DNA of 64,000 bases, from the NCBI GenBank assembly GCA_030041255.1, contig JASHOF010000044.1:1-64000 (forward strand). Reading direction: 5' to 3'. The translations under genes were made by a program, and so were the position numbers. This document shows positions 17,856 to 27,790 of this stretch, piece by piece. The DNA comes from Acetobacteraceae bacterium (GTDB lineage: Bacteria > Pseudomonadota > Alphaproteobacteria > Acetobacterales > Acetobacteraceae). The notes below the pieces were generated by a model, which was not told the origin of the DNA, did not search any database, and was given only the letters and a program-made list of their open reading frames with translations. Each line of letters starts with the position of its first letter. The first letter of the stretch is position 1.

Positions 17856-18677
17856 ATGAAGCACTGGCAGATCGAGGAAGTGGCCTGGGACCGGTTCGAC
17901 CCCGCGAAGGTCGATCCGGCCATCGTGCCGCTGGTCAAGGCAGCGGCGATGGTCGAGCGTAACGGCACCGATTACGCGATCTATCTCAACAACGTCTTCG
18001 CCGAGGATCCGGACTTCCGCCAGGCCGCCGACTACTGGGCAACCGAAGAGGTGCAGCACGGCGATGCCCTCGGGCGCTGGGCGATGCTCGCCGATCCGAC
18101 CTGGGACTACAGCGCCGCCTTCGCCCGCTATCGCGCCGGCTACCAGCTTCCGCTCGCGGCCGCGAACTCCGTGCGCGGTTCGCTCACCGGTGAGCTGATT
18201 GCGCGCTGCATGGTCGAGACCGGCACGTCTTCCTATTACACGGCGCTCGGCGAGGCGACGGAAGAGCCGGTACTGAAGATCGTCTGCCGCCTGATCGCCG
18301 CCGACGAGTTCCGGCATTTCAAGCTCTTCTACGACCACATGCGCCGCTACCTCGCACGCGAGAAGATCGGCCTTCTGAGGCGGCTCAGAATCGCCGCCGG
18401 CCGCATCACCGAGAGCGAGGACGACGAGCTCGCCTTCGCGTTTCATTGCGGAAACGAACCGGATACGCTCGCCTATCGGCACGATCGCTGCATCGCCGCC
18501 TACTTTGCCCGCGCCATCGGCTATTATCGGTTCCGCCATGTCGAGCGCGGCATGGGCATGATCTTCAAGGCGGTCGGTCTGCCGCCGCGCGGTCGCCTCT
18601 CGGACCTGGCGGCGACTCTTGCCTGGCGACTGCTCCAGCGCCGGCAACGCCGTTTCGCCGCCCGCCTCGCCGCCTGA
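17856..18677 (+). CDS. Ferritin-like diiron protein, acyl-ACP desaturase-like
   Basis: A 273-aa helical protein with a complete set of diiron ligands: Glu34, Glu65 and His68 (ATEEVQHG), Glu121 (MVETGTSSYY), and Glu151 with His154 (ADEFRHF). Spacing and flanks (ERNGTDYAIYLNNVF, YWATEEVQHGDALGRW) resemble the acyl-ACP desaturase branch of the ferritin-like superfamily. The last 70 residues are basic (AWRLLQRRQRRFAARLAA). The substrate is unknown; fatty-acyl oxidation or desaturation is the family-based guess. It has its own transcription unit beside the IS debris. Confidence 0.85.
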   Translation: MKHWQIEEVAWDRFDPAKVDPAIVPLVKAAAMVERNGTDYAIYLNNVFAEDPDFRQAADYWATEEVQHGDALGRWAMLADPTWDYSAAFARYRAGYQLPLAAANSVRGSLTGELIARCMVETGTSSYYTALGEATEEPVLKIVCRLIAADEFRHFKLFYDHMRRYLAREKIGLLRRLRIAAGRITESEDDELAFAFHCGNEPDTLAYRHDRCIAAYFARAIGYYRFRHVERGMGMIFKAVGLPPRGRLSDLAATLAWRLLQRRQRRFAARLAA

Positions 18678-18736
18678 ATCGCAGCGCCCAGGCCGGACGT
18701 TCGGTCGCGAGCGTTTCCGCGGCGTGCTGCCTCAGC

Positions 18737-19714
18737 TCAGATAAGGCGCGCCAGCCTGACGGCTGTATGTCCCCGGCTCGGGCGCAGGCTCGGCATGACG
18801 AGCAGGCAATTGGCGCAGGGCGTGCGCACTTCCTCGTCCCCGTCGAGCGCGATCAACGTGTTGGAAGCGGGCACGATGTCGCCACCACGGAACGGCTGCA
18901 CGAAGCTGAATTGCGCCGTCGTCGCGGTGATGGTCCGCACGACCTCGGCGAAGCGCGGCGGATGCGGTGCCGGAGGCGATGCCGGGAGCGCCGGATGGTG
19001 TTCGACGACACCAGCATGGCGCAGCAACCCGGCGATCGCAGAAAGTGTCGCGTCAACCGTCTGCGGCACCCAGTGCTGGCCGGCCTCCACCAGATTGGCG
19101 GCGCGCGGGCTCGCGGCATCGATGAAGGGCGGATAGTCGATGATGCGTCTGCCGCTGGCATGGCCGTGATCGGCGACGACCAACTCCGGGCTGCCGATGC
19201 CGGCTGCAAGCTCGCGGCCCTTTTCCGCCGCGCCGCAGAGGATGAGCGACTCGGAAGGCCACAACATCGAATGGAGATCCATCAGAAAGTCGATCTCGTC
19301 GAGCAGGGGGCGCACCTCCCGGGCGCGCGAAAGCTCGCTCGAGTGGCGCGGTCCGCCGAGCACCGCCTCATCCCACAGCCGGTTCATGTCCTCCTCGACG
19401 AATCGCGAAGCCGTGGGCTGGCGCGGATCGAAGCGGGCGAAGGCGGCAAGATTGACGAACCCGAAGGTGATGCACCCGCGTTGCGGGGCGAGGCCGGCCT
19501 CGAGCAGCCGGGCCAGCGCGATGGCCCCGGCAATTTCATTGCCGTGGGTCAGCGCGAGCAAACCGACATGGGCTCCGGGCCTTCCCGAATCGAGCCGGGT
19601 GAAGCCGCGCACACCGGTGTTGCCATCGAGCCAGGGGGTGAGATCGGGGCAAGCAAGCTGCACCGCAAACGCGGGCAACGGGCAGGAAATGGCGTAGGCC
19701 GAATCTCCCATCAT
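18737..19714 (-). CDS. Succinylglutamate desuccinylase/aspartoacylase-family zinc hydrolase
   Basis: A protein of about 325 aa of the AstE/AspA zinc-carboxypeptidase-like family. Zinc-site segments are GLLALTHGNEIAGA (His, Glu) and FLMDLHSMLWPSE (His); FVEEDMNRLWDE carries the Asn-Arg substrate motif. The C-terminal beta domain is present (FVQPFRGGDIVPASNTLIALDG). Start ATG codons are at 19714 and 19711, after AGAGG. The family cleaves N-acyl or amide bonds of small amino acids. The gene lies next to an ArgE-type deacylase on the same strand, which suggests a shared role in processing N-acylated amino acids. Confidence 0.85.
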   Translation of the reverse strand: MMGDSAYAISCPLPAFAVQLACPDLTPWLDGNTGVRGFTRLDSGRPGAHVGLLALTHGNEIAGAIALARLLEAGLAPQRGCITFGFVNLAAFARFDPRQPTASRFVEEDMNRLWDEAVLGGPRHSSELSRAREVRPLLDEIDFLMDLHSMLWPSESLILCGAAEKGRELAAGIGSPELVVADHGHASGRRIIDYPPFIDAASPRAANLVEAGQHWVPQTVDATLSAIAGLLRHAGVVEHHPALPASPPAPHPPRFAEVVRTITATTAQFSFVQPFRGGDIVPASNTLIALDGDEEVRTPCANCLLVMPSLRPSRGHTAVRLARLI

Positions 19715-19904
19715 ACCTCTGCTCTGGCGCCAGCCCTCATCGAGGGCCGGCACCCGCTTGACGTGTTCGTGGCCGCTCTTGAGACCAGCCCGGGAAACGA
19801 CCACCAGCGGCAACGCTGCCGTCTCTGCCCACCCCCGCCGCAAAGGCGTGAACCTTGCCCGCCAGTCTATACGGCCCGTTGCATCCGGCAACCGGCCTGG
19901 CCAG

Positions 19905-21026
19905 TCAGGCGAGCGGCGCTCCGGCAAGGCGCTCGGCCAGCCGCATGAAAAGCGGCACTGCGGCTGCCAGTTCGCTGATGCTCACCGATTCGCCGGGACG
20001 ATGCGCAACCGAAATATCACCGGGACCGAGCACGATGGCCGGAGCGATCCCCTGCAACTCGGAGGCGTCGGTGCCGTAGGGTGCCGTCTGAGGGGCGTTG
20101 CCGGTCAGCTCGGAAGCAAGCCGGATCAGCGGATGATCGGGCGGCAGCTCGGGTGGGGCGCCTTCGCGCGTGATGTCGAGGGCGAGCCCGGCACGCTGCG
20201 CGGCGGCCTCGACCACCGCGATCACCGGGCGGGGATCGATACCGGCACTGTAGCGGTACTTGATGCGGGCGGTGGCTTTCGGCACGGTCACGTTGATCGC
20301 CGTGCCATGATTGTCGATGATGAGGTTGAAATCGCTGAATGGCGGATCGTAGGCAGCATCCTGCAGAGCCGGCTCGCGGCGCAACCGAAGAAACATCTCG
20401 TGCATCTCGTTCAGGAACGGCAGCATCTGCCAGTTGGCATTGCGGCCGCGCCCGGTCGAGGAATGGGCCGCCTCGCCGGTTGCGATGGCAGTGAACTCGA
20501 TATGGCTGCGGTGCCCGCGCACCGGGCGAAGCCCTGTCGGTTCGGCAACAATGATGGCCGCCGGTCGTGCTTCCCGTAGCAGGCGCGAGCGGGCAGCGAT
20601 TTCCCGTGCCCCCTGCTTGGTGGTTTCCTCGTCGGCGCTGAGGAGAAGGCTCACCGGGATCGTCGCCGGAAGAGCGCTCGCGGCGACGATGATGGCTGCG
20701 AGCGGTCCCTTGAGGTCGGTCGATCCGAGGCCGTGCAGCCGGCCTTCCTCGTCCAGCCGCGCGCTGAACGGATCGTCCTGCCAGAGAGTATCCGGAACCG
20801 TGTCCATGTGTGCCGAGAACGCGGCGCCACCGGCCTCCCCGCGACGCGCGACCAGGCAACGCTTGGCGGTTCCGGCCTCGTCGTTATAGTCGAGCCGCTC
20901 GATGGCGAAGCCGGCCAGCGCGGCCTCGACACGCTCTGCGAGCGGGAGGTTGCTCACGAAGCTCCGGCTGTCGATCATGACCAGGTCGGACAACAGGGCG
21001 ATGATCGAGGGGCGAGGGTCTTCCAT
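19905..21026 (-). CDS. ArgE-like acetylornithine deacetylase (M20 family)
   Basis: A 373-aa binuclear zinc hydrolase of peptidase family M20. Metal ligands and catalytic residues lie in FSAHMDTVPD (His, Asp), GSTDLKGPLAAI (bridging Asp), SADEETTKQGA (catalytic Glu, Glu ligand), VAEPTGLRPV, and a C-terminal His near LGPGDISVAHRPGE. The lid domain spans HRSHIEFTAIATGEAAHSS. ATG at 21026 has GGAG 6 nt upstream. It is divergent from the PLP-enzyme pair at 21096, with only about 70 nt between them, so promoters overlap. ArgE activity itself is not proven; many relatives act on other N-acyl amino acids. Confidence 0.88.
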   Translation of the reverse strand: MEDPRPSIIALLSDLVMIDSRSFVSNLPLAERVEAALAGFAIERLDYNDEAGTAKRCLVARRGEAGGAAFSAHMDTVPDTLWQDDPFSARLDEEGRLHGLGSTDLKGPLAAIIVAASALPATIPVSLLLSADEETTKQGAREIAARSRLLREARPAAIIVAEPTGLRPVRGHRSHIEFTAIATGEAAHSSTGRGRNANWQMLPFLNEMHEMFLRLRREPALQDAAYDPPFSDFNLIIDNHGTAINVTVPKATARIKYRYSAGIDPRPVIAVVEAAAQRAGLALDITREGAPPELPPDHPLIRLASELTGNAPQTAPYGTDASELQGIAPAIVLGPGDISVAHRPGESVSISELAAAVPLFMRLAERLAGAPLA

Positions 21027-21095
21027 GCGAAGCTCCGCGACGACGGGACCAGGGCATGCTATCGGGATGCCGGCGCTGGCAACAGGGCGGATGCA

Positions 21096-22232
21096 ATGAT
21101 CAGGATCCGCTATCTCGACCTCGCGACAGGCGATAGCTGGCCGCTCGACCCGCCGCGCTGGTCGAGCCCCGAGCGGCACCCGCTTTCGCTCTCGCCAATG
21201 CCCGGCATCGGACGCTCCGAGATCGAGAGCGCGACGCCAGGCCTTTGGCGCTATCGCGCTGCATTGCCGCTTCCCGAGGCGCTGCCGATCACCATGGGTG
21301 AGGGGATGACACCGCTCATCGAGCGGACGCTGTACGGCAGACCGGCTCTCGTCAAATGCGAATGGATCATGCCGACCGGCAGCTTCAAGGATCGTGGCGC
21401 CAGCGTGATGCTTTCGCTTCTGCGCGCGCAGGGCATCGAGGCGGTACTCGAAGACAGTTCCGGCAACGGTGGAGCGGCGATCGCGGCTTATGCGGCTTTC
21501 GGTGGCCTGACCGCAACGATCCTTGTGCCGGCCGCGACGAGCCCCGCCAAGCTCGTTGCGATGGAGGCCGCCGGGGCACGCGTGGAACAGGTACCGGGCG
21601 ATCGCCAGGCGACGGCCGACGCTGCGCTCGCGCGGGCCGAAACCATCTTCTATGCAAGCCACAACTGGCACCCGTTCTTCCTGCAAGGAACCAAGACGCT
21701 TGCCTACGAGCTTTGGGAGCAGCTCGGCTTTCGCGCCCCGGACAATGTGATCGTCCCCTGCGGGGCGGGATCGAACGTGCTCGGGCTGGCGATCGGGTTT
21801 GCCGAGTTGCTGCGCGCCGGAGAGATCGCGCTCCGGCCCCGCATCTTCGCTGTCCAGCCCGCGAATTGCGCGCCGATTGCCGCGGCGTTTCTCGCCGGCG
21901 CAAACCGCCGTGTTCCCACCCCGATTGCGCCGACGATCGCCGAGGGCACGGCGATTGCCGCCCCGATCCGCTTGCCGGGCGTGCTCCAGGCGTTGCGCGA
22001 GAGCGCGGGCGGTGTCGTCCGCCTGACCGAGGCGGAGATCGCCGAGGCGACGCTCGATCTGGCTCGGACGGGCCTTTACGTCGAGCCGACCGCCGCCCAG
22101 GCGGCGGCGGGTTTCCGAAAGCTGACCGAGGCTGGCACCATCGCACCCGGCGCCGCGAGCGTCGTCGTGCTGACCGGCAGCGGCCTCAAGGCGGGGCCGC
22201 GCATTGCCGAACTTGTCGAGGGGACCGCATGA
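21096..22232 (+). CDS. Threonine synthase-like PLP enzyme (fold type II)
   Basis: A 378-aa fold-type-II PLP enzyme. The cofactor Lys is in MPTGSFKDRGASVML; the phosphate/substrate loop is EDSSGNGGAAIAAYA; the Gly-rich PLP phosphate cup is PCGAGSNVLGLAIG. The N terminus (YLDLATGDSWPLDPPRW) resembles the threonine synthase lead-in but has no Cys zinc site, so it belongs to the threonine-synthase-like group rather than to ThrC proper. ATG at 21096. The stop overlaps the start of the following PLP racemase/aldolase-type gene (ATGA), so both probably act on the same hydroxy- or diamino-acid. Confidence 0.85.
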   Translation: MIRIRYLDLATGDSWPLDPPRWSSPERHPLSLSPMPGIGRSEIESATPGLWRYRAALPLPEALPITMGEGMTPLIERTLYGRPALVKCEWIMPTGSFKDRGASVMLSLLRAQGIEAVLEDSSGNGGAAIAAYAAFGGLTATILVPAATSPAKLVAMEAAGARVEQVPGDRQATADAALARAETIFYASHNWHPFFLQGTKTLAYELWEQLGFRAPDNVIVPCGAGSNVLGLAIGFAELLRAGEIALRPRIFAVQPANCAPIAAAFLAGANRRVPTPIAPTIAEGTAIAAPIRLPGVLQALRESAGGVVRLTEAEIAEATLDLARTGLYVEPTAAQAAAGFRKLTEAGTIAPGAASVVVLTGSGLKAGPRIAELVEGTA

Positions 22233-23335
22233 AGCTTGCCGATCTGCCGACCCCGGCACTGGTGCTGGAACGCCCGGTGCTGGTGCGCAATATCGCCGGG
22301 ATGGCAGCCGCCCTGGCGCCGCACCGGGTGCGGCTGCGCCCCCACCTGAAGACCGCGAAGTCGATCGATGTGGCGCGTTTCGCGCTGGGCGACGGACAAG
22401 GTGCGATCACCGTCTCGACATTGGCCGAAGCCGAATACTTCGCTGCGCATGGCATCACCGATATCCTGTACGCCGTCGGCGTCACCGCGGAGAAACTCGA
22501 GCAGGTCGCCAAGCTCAATGCTGCCGGCGCCGATGTCGCGGTGATCACCGACGATGCGGAGACGGCGGCGGCCATCGGCAGCTTTCCCTCCCGGATTCGG
22601 GCCTTGATCGAAATCGATTCGGGCGAGGGGCGCGGCGGGCTCACGCCCGAGGATCCGGCGCTCTTCGCCGTCGCGGCTGCCATGGGCTCACGGCTGGCCG
22701 GCGTGATGACTCACGCGGGCCAGAGCTACGCTGCGCGCGAGCGTGCCGCGATCGCCGAGATCGCCGAGGCCGAGCGCGCGGCCGTGGTGCGCGCCGCCGA
22801 GCGGCTCATCGCGGCCGGCCATGCCGTGCCCATCGTCTCGATGGGCAGTTCGCCCACGGCGCTGACCGCCGCGTCCTTCGACGGCATCACCGAGGTTCGC
22901 GCAGGCGTCTATATGTTCGGCGATCTCTTCCAGGCGGCAATCGGCACCCACGGGGCGGAGGATATCGCCGTCACCGTGCTCGCGAGCGTGATCGGCCGGC
23001 GCCCGGACGCGGGCCAGTTCCTGATCGACGCCGGTGCGATCGCGCTCTCGAAGGATCGCAGCACCGAAGCGACAGCGCACGATTACGGGTTCGGGCAAGT
23101 GCGGGACCTCGCCGGGCGCCCGAGTTTCGGCACCGCCATCGTGCGGCGCGCGTACCAGGAACACGGTGTCTGCGCCGCCGACCCTGACCTGCCGTTCCCC
23201 GCGCTCAGGGTGGGCGAAAAGGTGCGCGTGGCGCCCAACCATGTCTGCCTCACGGTCGCTGCCCACGACCGCTATTTCGTGACCGACGATAATGTCACGG
23301 TGGCGGCCGTCTGGCAGCGCGTCAACGGATGGTAG
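22229..23335 (+). CDS. D-threonine aldolase/D-serine dehydratase-like PLP enzyme
   Basis: A 368-aa fold-type-III protein: an alanine-racemase-like barrel with the PLP Lys in [10 protein letters not shown] (near residue 43), followed by the DSD1-type C-terminal domain with the metal-binding pair His-x-Cys in [21 protein letters not shown] and [10 protein letters not shown] bind the cofactor phosphate. Family members cleave D-3-hydroxyamino acids or dehydrate D-serine, usually with a divalent metal. It starts inside the stop of the threonine-synthase-like gene, and a DUF1348 gene follows after 8 nt. Confidence 0.87.
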   Translation: MKLADLPTPALVLERPVLVRNIAGMAAALAPHRVRLRPHLKTAKSIDVARFALGDGQGAITVSTLAEAEYFAAHGITDILYAVGVTAEKLEQVAKLNAAGADVAVITDDAETAAAIGSFPSRIRALIEIDSGEGRGGLTPEDPALFAVAAAMGSRLAGVMTHAGQSYAARERAAIAEIAEAERAAVVRAAERLIAAGHAVPIVSMGSSPTALTAASFDGITEVRAGVYMFGDLFQAAIGTHGAEDIAVTVLASVIGRRPDAGQFLIDAGAIALSKDRSTEATAHDYGFGQVRDLAGRPSFGTAIVRRAYQEHGVCAADPDLPFPALRVGEKVRVAPNHVCLTVAAHDRYFVTDDNVTVAAVWQRVNGW

Positions 23336-23343
23336 GCCAGGTG

Positions 23344-23811
23344 ATGTTGGCACGTCCGCCCGTGCCCCCGTTCAGCGCCGAGACTGCGCGCGAAAAGGTG
23401 CGCCTGGCCGAAGATGCCTGGAACAGCCGCGAGCCGGCGCGTGTCGCGCTCGGCTACACGCCGGACAGCCGCTGGCGGAACCGCGCCGAATTCATCAATG
23501 GCCGCGAGGAGATCATCGCCTTTCTCAAGCGCAAATGGTCGCGCGAGCTCGATTACCGGCTGATCAAGGAGGTCTGGACCTTTGCCGCGAACCGCATTGC
23601 GGTACGCTTTGCCTATGAATGGCACGACGACAGCGGCAACCGGTTCCGCTCCTACGGGAACGAGAACTGGGAATTCGACGAGAACGGGCTGATGCGCCGG
23701 CGGCTCGCCAGCATCAACGATCTGCCGATCAGCGAGAGCGAGCGGAAGTTCCGCTGGCCGCTCGGGCGCCGGCCGGACGATCACCCGGGCCTCTCCGAAC
23801 TCGGCTTATGA
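23344..23811 (+). CDS. DUF1348 (NTF2/SnoaL-like) protein
   Basis: A 155-aa protein of the DUF1348 family: [69 protein letters not shown]. The cone-shaped SnoaL/NTF2 fold is expected; no enzyme activity is established. ATG at 23344 is preferred over 23329 because the latter lies inside the previous stop region without a ribosome site. It is the last gene of the 21.1-23.8 kb unit and converges with rdgB. Confidence 0.85.
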   Translation: MLARPPVPPFSAETAREKVRLAEDAWNSREPARVALGYTPDSRWRNRAEFINGREEIIAFLKRKWSRELDYRLIKEVWTFAANRIAVRFAYEWHDDSGNRFRSYGNENWEFDENGLMRRRLASINDLPISESERKFRWPLGRRPDDHPGLSELGL

Positions 23812-23832
23812 GGCGGCGGAAGAAATCCACTC

Positions 23833-24432
23833 TCAGTCGAGACAGGCGGCGGCAAGCAGGGCAAAGGCCCGCGTCCGATGGGTCAGCGGGAGCTTTTGTC
23901 CGGGCGTCATCTCGCCAAAAGTGAGCGCGCATCCGAGCGGCTGGAACATGGGGTCGTAGCCGAACCCGTTCGACCCGCGTGGCGGCCAGACCGCAGTCCC
24001 GTCCACGCGGCCGACGAATGTTTCGGCGTTGCCGTCCGGCCAGGCCAGTGCGAGGGCCGAGATGAACCAGGCGCGCCGGTCAGGATTTCCGCCGGTCTCG
24101 CGCTCGACCCGCGCCATGGCACGGGGAAAATCCCGTTCGCGCCCCGCCCAGCGGGCTGAGTGGATGCCGGGCGCGCCGGCGAGTGCCGCGACACAAAATC
24201 CCGAATCGTCGGCAAGCGCGGGAAGTCCGCTCGCCCGGGCAGCGGCGAGCGCCTTGAGGCGCGCGTTGCCGGCAAAATCGGGGGCATCTTCCTCGGGTTC
24301 GGCAAGCCCGAGCGCGCCTGCCGAAATGACGATGATGCCGAAGGGCTGAACCAGGGCCTCGATCTCGGCAAGCTTTCCGCGATTATGGCTGGCCAGCACG
24401 AGCGTGGTGCCGGAAGCCAGGTGGCGCACCAT
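23833..24432 (-). CDS. rdgB: dITP/XTP pyrophosphatase (RdgB/HAM1)
   Basis: A 199-aa house-cleaning nucleotidase that hydrolyses dITP, ITP and XTP. It shows [18 protein letters not shown] at the N terminus, [26 protein letters not shown] with the substrate-binding Asp, and [14 protein letters not shown] near the C terminus. ATG at 24432 overlaps the last base of the rph stop, so the two are co-translated; the rph-rdgB order is typical of alphaproteobacteria. Confidence 0.95.
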   Translation of the reverse strand: MVRHLASGTTLVLASHNRGKLAEIEALVQPFGIIVISAGALGLAEPEEDAPDFAGNARLKALAAARASGLPALADDSGFCVAALAGAPGIHSARWAGRERDFPRAMARVERETGGNPDRRAWFISALALAWPDGNAETFVGRVDGTAVWPPRGSNGFGYDPMFQPLGCALTFGEMTPGQKLPLTHRTRAFALLAAACLD

Positions 24433-25151
24433 CAGCGGGCTTCGAGCGTGGCGCGTTGGCGCGCGAAAAGCTCGGTGCAACCGGCACGGGCCAGCGCGAG
24501 AAGCGCGATGAATTCGGATTCCGAGAACGGCGTGCGCTCGGCCGTGCCCTGGATCTCGACGATGTTGCCAGCCGCTGTCAGTACGAAATTGGCGTCCGCG
24601 GCGGCGGCCGAATCCTCGGCATAGTCGAGATCGAGCAGGGGCCTGCCGTCGACAATGCCGCAGGACACGGCGGCCACCTGACCGGTGAGGGGGGATCGCG
24701 CGATCACCTTCTTCCGCTCGAGATGGCGGAGCGCCAGCGCGAGTGCGACATAGGCGCCGGTGATGGCGGCGGTGCGCGTGCCGCCATCGGCGTTCAGGAC
24801 ATCGCAGTCGAGCGTGATGGTGATCTCGCCGAGACGGCTGCGGTCGACCACCGCGCGCAGGCTGCGCCCGATCAGGCGCTGGATCTCCTGGGTGCGGCCC
24901 GACTGGCGGCCGCGCGCTGCCTCGCGCTCGCCGCGGGTGTGGGTGGCGCGCGGCAGCATGCCGTACTCGGCGGTGATCCAGCCCTGGCCCGAGTTGCGCA
25001 GGAAGGGCGGCACCTTGCCCTCGACGCTGGCCGCGCACAGCACCTCGGTCGCCCCCATGCGGACCAGGCACGAACCCTCGGCATGGCGAGCGTATCCAGC
25101 GGTGAATGAGGCGTCGCGCAGCGCATCGGCGGCGCGTCCGGTTGCGCGCAT
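24432..25151 (-). CDS. rph: Ribonuclease PH
   Basis: A 239-aa phosphorolytic 3'-5' exoribonuclease that trims tRNA 3' ends. It shows [46 protein letters not shown], the phosphate-binding [18 protein letters not shown], and [24 protein letters not shown]. All conserved Arg and Asp residues of the active site are present. It lies upstream of rdgB and divergently from the aminotransferase at 25327. Confidence 0.96.
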   Translation of the reverse strand: MRATGRAADALRDASFTAGYARHAEGSCLVRMGATEVLCAASVEGKVPPFLRNSGQGWITAEYGMLPRATHTRGEREAARGRQSGRTQEIQRLIGRSLRAVVDRSRLGEITITLDCDVLNADGGTRTAAITGAYVALALALRHLERKKVIARSPLTGQVAAVSCGIVDGRPLLDLDYAEDSAAAADANFVLTAAGNIVEIQGTAERTPFSESEFIALLALARAGCTELFARQRATLEAR

Positions 25152-25326
25152 AAGAAGATCCTCGGGCTGGGGCAGGGCCGCGCTTGATAGCAAAACGCGA
25201 AGAAATGTGCCACTGGCGTGGCCTCCCGGCGCGGCAGAGATGGTTGCCGCGCTCGCTTCCGGGCGGCATAGTCGGCCCGCATTCTGCAACCGTGCCCCCG
25301 GCGCGGAACCACGAGGAGACCTGGCG

Positions 25327-26526
25327 TTGCAGCCTGCCAACAGCCTGCTGGCCGCCACCGGGACGACCATTTTTACGGTGATGTCGGCACTCGCCCACCG
25401 GCACCAGGCGATCAATCTCGGCCAGGGATTCCCGGATTCGGAGGGGCCGGAGGACATGCTCGCCGCGGCCGCCGCGGCACTCATGGACGGGCGCAACCAG
25501 TATCCGCTGATGACCGGCGTTCCCGAGCTCCGCGCGGCAGTCGCCGCCGCCAATGCCCGGTTCTATGGACTCGATGTGGACAAGGATCGCGAAATCGTCG
25601 TCACTTGCGGGGCCACCGAGGCGATCGCCGCCTGCCTGATGGCGGTGCTCGATCCGGGCGACGAAGTCGTGCTGATCGAGCCGCTCTACGACACCTATCT
25701 GCCGGTCGTAAAGCTCCTCGGTGCCGTGCCGCGGCTGGTCCGGCTGGTGCCGCCGCGCTGGGAGCTGCCGCGCGCGGAACTTGCGGCCGCCTTCGGCCCG
25801 CGTACGAAAGCGATTCTCTTCAACACGCCGATGAATCCGACCGGCAAGGTTTTCACCGCGGCCGAGCTTGCCTTCATCGCCGAGCTTCTCCAGCGCCACG
25901 ATGCCTATGCCATCTGCGACGAGGTTTACGAGCACATCATCTATGACGGCTGGCGGCACATTCCGCTGATGACCTTGCCGGGTCTTTTCCCGCGCACCAT
26001 GCGCATCGGCAGCGCCGGCAAGACATTTGCCCTGACCGGCTGGAAGGTGGGCTATGTCACGGCGCCCGCCGAAGTGGCGCAATACGTTGCCAAGGCGCAC
26101 CAGAATCTCACCTTCACCACTCCGCCCAACCTGCAACGCGCCGTCGCCATGGGGCTCGCCAAGGACGATGCTTACTTCGCCGCGCTGGCCTCGAATCTCG
26201 CCGCGCAGCGTGACCGCTTGGCCGCAGGCCTGAGCAGCCTCGGCATGGCAGTGCTTCCGTGCCGGGGAAGCTACTTCCTGATCGCCGATTTCTCCCCGCT
26301 CGGCTTCCCCGGGGACGATGCCGCCTTCTGCCGCCATATCACCGAGGCAGCCGGGGTCGCTGCGATCCCGGTCTCGGCCTTCTATGATTCCGGTGCCCCG
26401 GGCCATTACGCGCGCTTCGCCTTCTGCAAGCGCGCCTCCGTGCTGGACGAGGCCGTGCAGCGCCTGGCGAGGCACTTCCGGGCCGAACGCGCCGCGAAGT
26501 TGACGCCGGCGGCCCGGCCGGCCTAA
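25327..26526 (+). CDS. Class I/II PLP aminotransferase (KAT/YbdL type)
   Basis: A 399-aa fold-type-I aminotransferase. [33 protein letters not shown] and [12 protein letters not shown] place it with kynurenine/methionine aminotransferases; the PLP Lys is in [17 protein letters not shown]. There is no ATG near the conserved N terminus. TTG at 25327 is chosen because GAGGAG at 25313-25318 precedes it by 8 nt, giving a start just before [15 protein letters not shown]. The gene ends 14 nt before tRNA-His. Confidence 0.9.
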   Translation: MQPANSLLAATGTTIFTVMSALAHRHQAINLGQGFPDSEGPEDMLAAAAAALMDGRNQYPLMTGVPELRAAVAAANARFYGLDVDKDREIVVTCGATEAIAACLMAVLDPGDEVVLIEPLYDTYLPVVKLLGAVPRLVRLVPPRWELPRAELAAAFGPRTKAILFNTPMNPTGKVFTAAELAFIAELLQRHDAYAICDEVYEHIIYDGWRHIPLMTLPGLFPRTMRIGSAGKTFALTGWKVGYVTAPAEVAQYVAKAHQNLTFTTPPNLQRAVAMGLAKDDAYFAALASNLAAQRDRLAAGLSSLGMAVLPCRGSYFLIADFSPLGFPGDDAAFCRHITEAAGVAAIPVSAFYDSGAPGHYARFAFCKRASVLDEAVQRLARHFRAERAAKLTPAARPA

Positions 26527-26539
26527 ACGAGCCCGCCGC

Positions 26540-26613
26540 GGCGGGCGTAGCTCAGTTGGTAGAGCGCCAGATTGTGGTTCTGGATGCCACGGGTTCGAGT
26601 CCCGTCGCTCGCC
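26540..26613 (+). tRNA. tRNA-His (anticodon GTG)
   Basis: Acceptor GCGGGCG pairs with CGCTCGC (one G-U). The D-arm is standard; the anticodon stem CCAGA/TCTGG encloses TTGTGGT with GTG at 26574-26576; the T-arm is ACGGG-TTCGAGT-CCCGT. The base before position 1 is G (26540) and the discriminator is C (26613), the G(-1):C73 pair specific to tRNA-His. CCA is not encoded. A 16-bp palindrome (26531-26546) overlaps its 5' end. The 280 nt after it hold no gene. Confidence 0.96.
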
Positions 26614-26899
26614 CATTCATCGTCCCCGGCGTGTCGCTGCATCGCCGAACGTAACGAGCGCCGCGGATCCCCGGCGGATAGCACTTGCCCGCGGCGAACC
26701 TCTCAGGCGCCGAAACCGTACCACGCACCAGACTCCACCTCGGTTGCCGTCATAGGTGTCTGTCGGGAAGGCTGGTTCGACAACCGGCAGTCATAGCACT
26801 TCAACCGCGGCGTTGGCGTCTCGAACACAGTGCGGGACGTCGGTGTGGAGGCCAAAGGATATCACTTCCCGGCCAACCTGATTTGCACGAAGCGGCAAT

Positions 26900-27775
26900 T
26901 CAACCCGCGGAATTGGCGCGATTTCCGACCTGTGCCAGCTCATCGCAAATGAACAAAGCATCGGACCAGCTCAAAACGCGAGGGTTACTGACGTGGTAAT
27001 AGCGGTCGTACAGACTGTAGAAGCGAAAACCATGCTCGCTCAGAAACTGCCCCAACTCCCAGAACAGCGGCTGACCCTTGTACAGAGGATAGAAACACAC
27101 CTCAATGTAGACCAGGCGAATACGACGTGCGCGCAGCAATCTCTCCGCGCCCCGCAGCGCCCGCAATTCACCACCCTGAATGTCCATGTGAAGCAGGTCG
27201 ATCAGGCCCCCGCCATCGTCTGAAAAGACGTCGTCCAGGCAGATGCCGGAAACCAAACGTGTCTCCAATTCCGCAGCCGGACCGGCCCAATAACGCTGCT
27301 CACCGATCTCAAACAGTGAATGCGTGCCGTCGTGTGAATTCACGTGCAGTGCGACGGCTCCAGTTCGATCGGTCACAGCTTTGCAGTAGAGATGCACTCT
27401 GTCGCCATAAGGAGCCAATGTCGCTTGTGTTCTCGCGAAATTCGATGCTTCGGCTTCGAAGCCGAAGAGGCGCGAATTCGGAAAAACCTTGAGGTAATCG
27501 AGCGATGTGTCCCCGTGCTGGCAGCCGACATCGATCACGCAGGCGGCTGGCCCGCCGAGAATAAACTGAATATCGGCAATGAGACTGCTGCCGGGTACGC
27601 GTGTTGCAGCGTCTTGCATCCAGCTTTTCTTTCCGGTCGTATTTTCTGGCATCATAAACCCGTCGTTGCCGCGGAACAACCGGACAGGCATTGGCTTGAC
27701 GTCATCGCAAGACGTCTCCGGCACGACAACCGGCCGTATCGACCATACTCCGTCTGGCGACGTCGATTTCACCAA
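26900..27775 (-). CDS. FkbM-family SAM methyltransferase, lower GC than surroundings
   Basis: A Rossmann-fold methyltransferase of up to 291 aa. Motif I is CVIDVGCQHGDTSLDYLKVFP, with FGFEAEASNFARTQATL and LDDVFSDDGGGLIDLLHMDIQGGELRALRGAERLL, the FkbM signature. The start is uncertain: TTG at 27775 has no ribosome site, and internal ATG codons (27691 and later) are possible. Base composition is visibly less GC-rich than its neighbours, and it lies near a tRNA and gene debris, so recent transfer is likely. FkbM enzymes O-methylate sugars, polyketides or small metabolites; the substrate is unknown. Confidence 0.82.
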   Translation of the reverse strand: MVKSTSPDGVWSIRPVVVPETSCDDVKPMPVRLFRGNDGFMMPENTTGKKSWMQDAATRVPGSSLIADIQFILGGPAACVIDVGCQHGDTSLDYLKVFPNSRLFGFEAEASNFARTQATLAPYGDRVHLYCKAVTDRTGAVALHVNSHDGTHSLFEIGEQRYWAGPAAELETRLVSGICLDDVFSDDGGGLIDLLHMDIQGGELRALRGAERLLRARRIRLVYIEVCFYPLYKGQPLFWELGQFLSEHGFRFYSLYDRYYHVSNPRVLSWSDALFICDELAQVGNRANSAG

Positions 27776-27790
27776 TGAGATGCCCTCGTT

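Noticed and set aside
21096-26526. Beta-hydroxyaspartate cycle (BhcABCD) for the PLP-enzyme cluster
   Set aside because: The aminotransferase at 25327 is of the KAT type and lies outside the unit, the fold-II enzyme is threonine-synthase-like, and no iminosuccinate reductase is present.
26690-26725. Glycine-riboswitch-like CGAACCTCTCAGGC
   Set aside because: Only the short tail motif is present; the rest of the aptamer and a second aptamer are missing, and no glycine gene follows.
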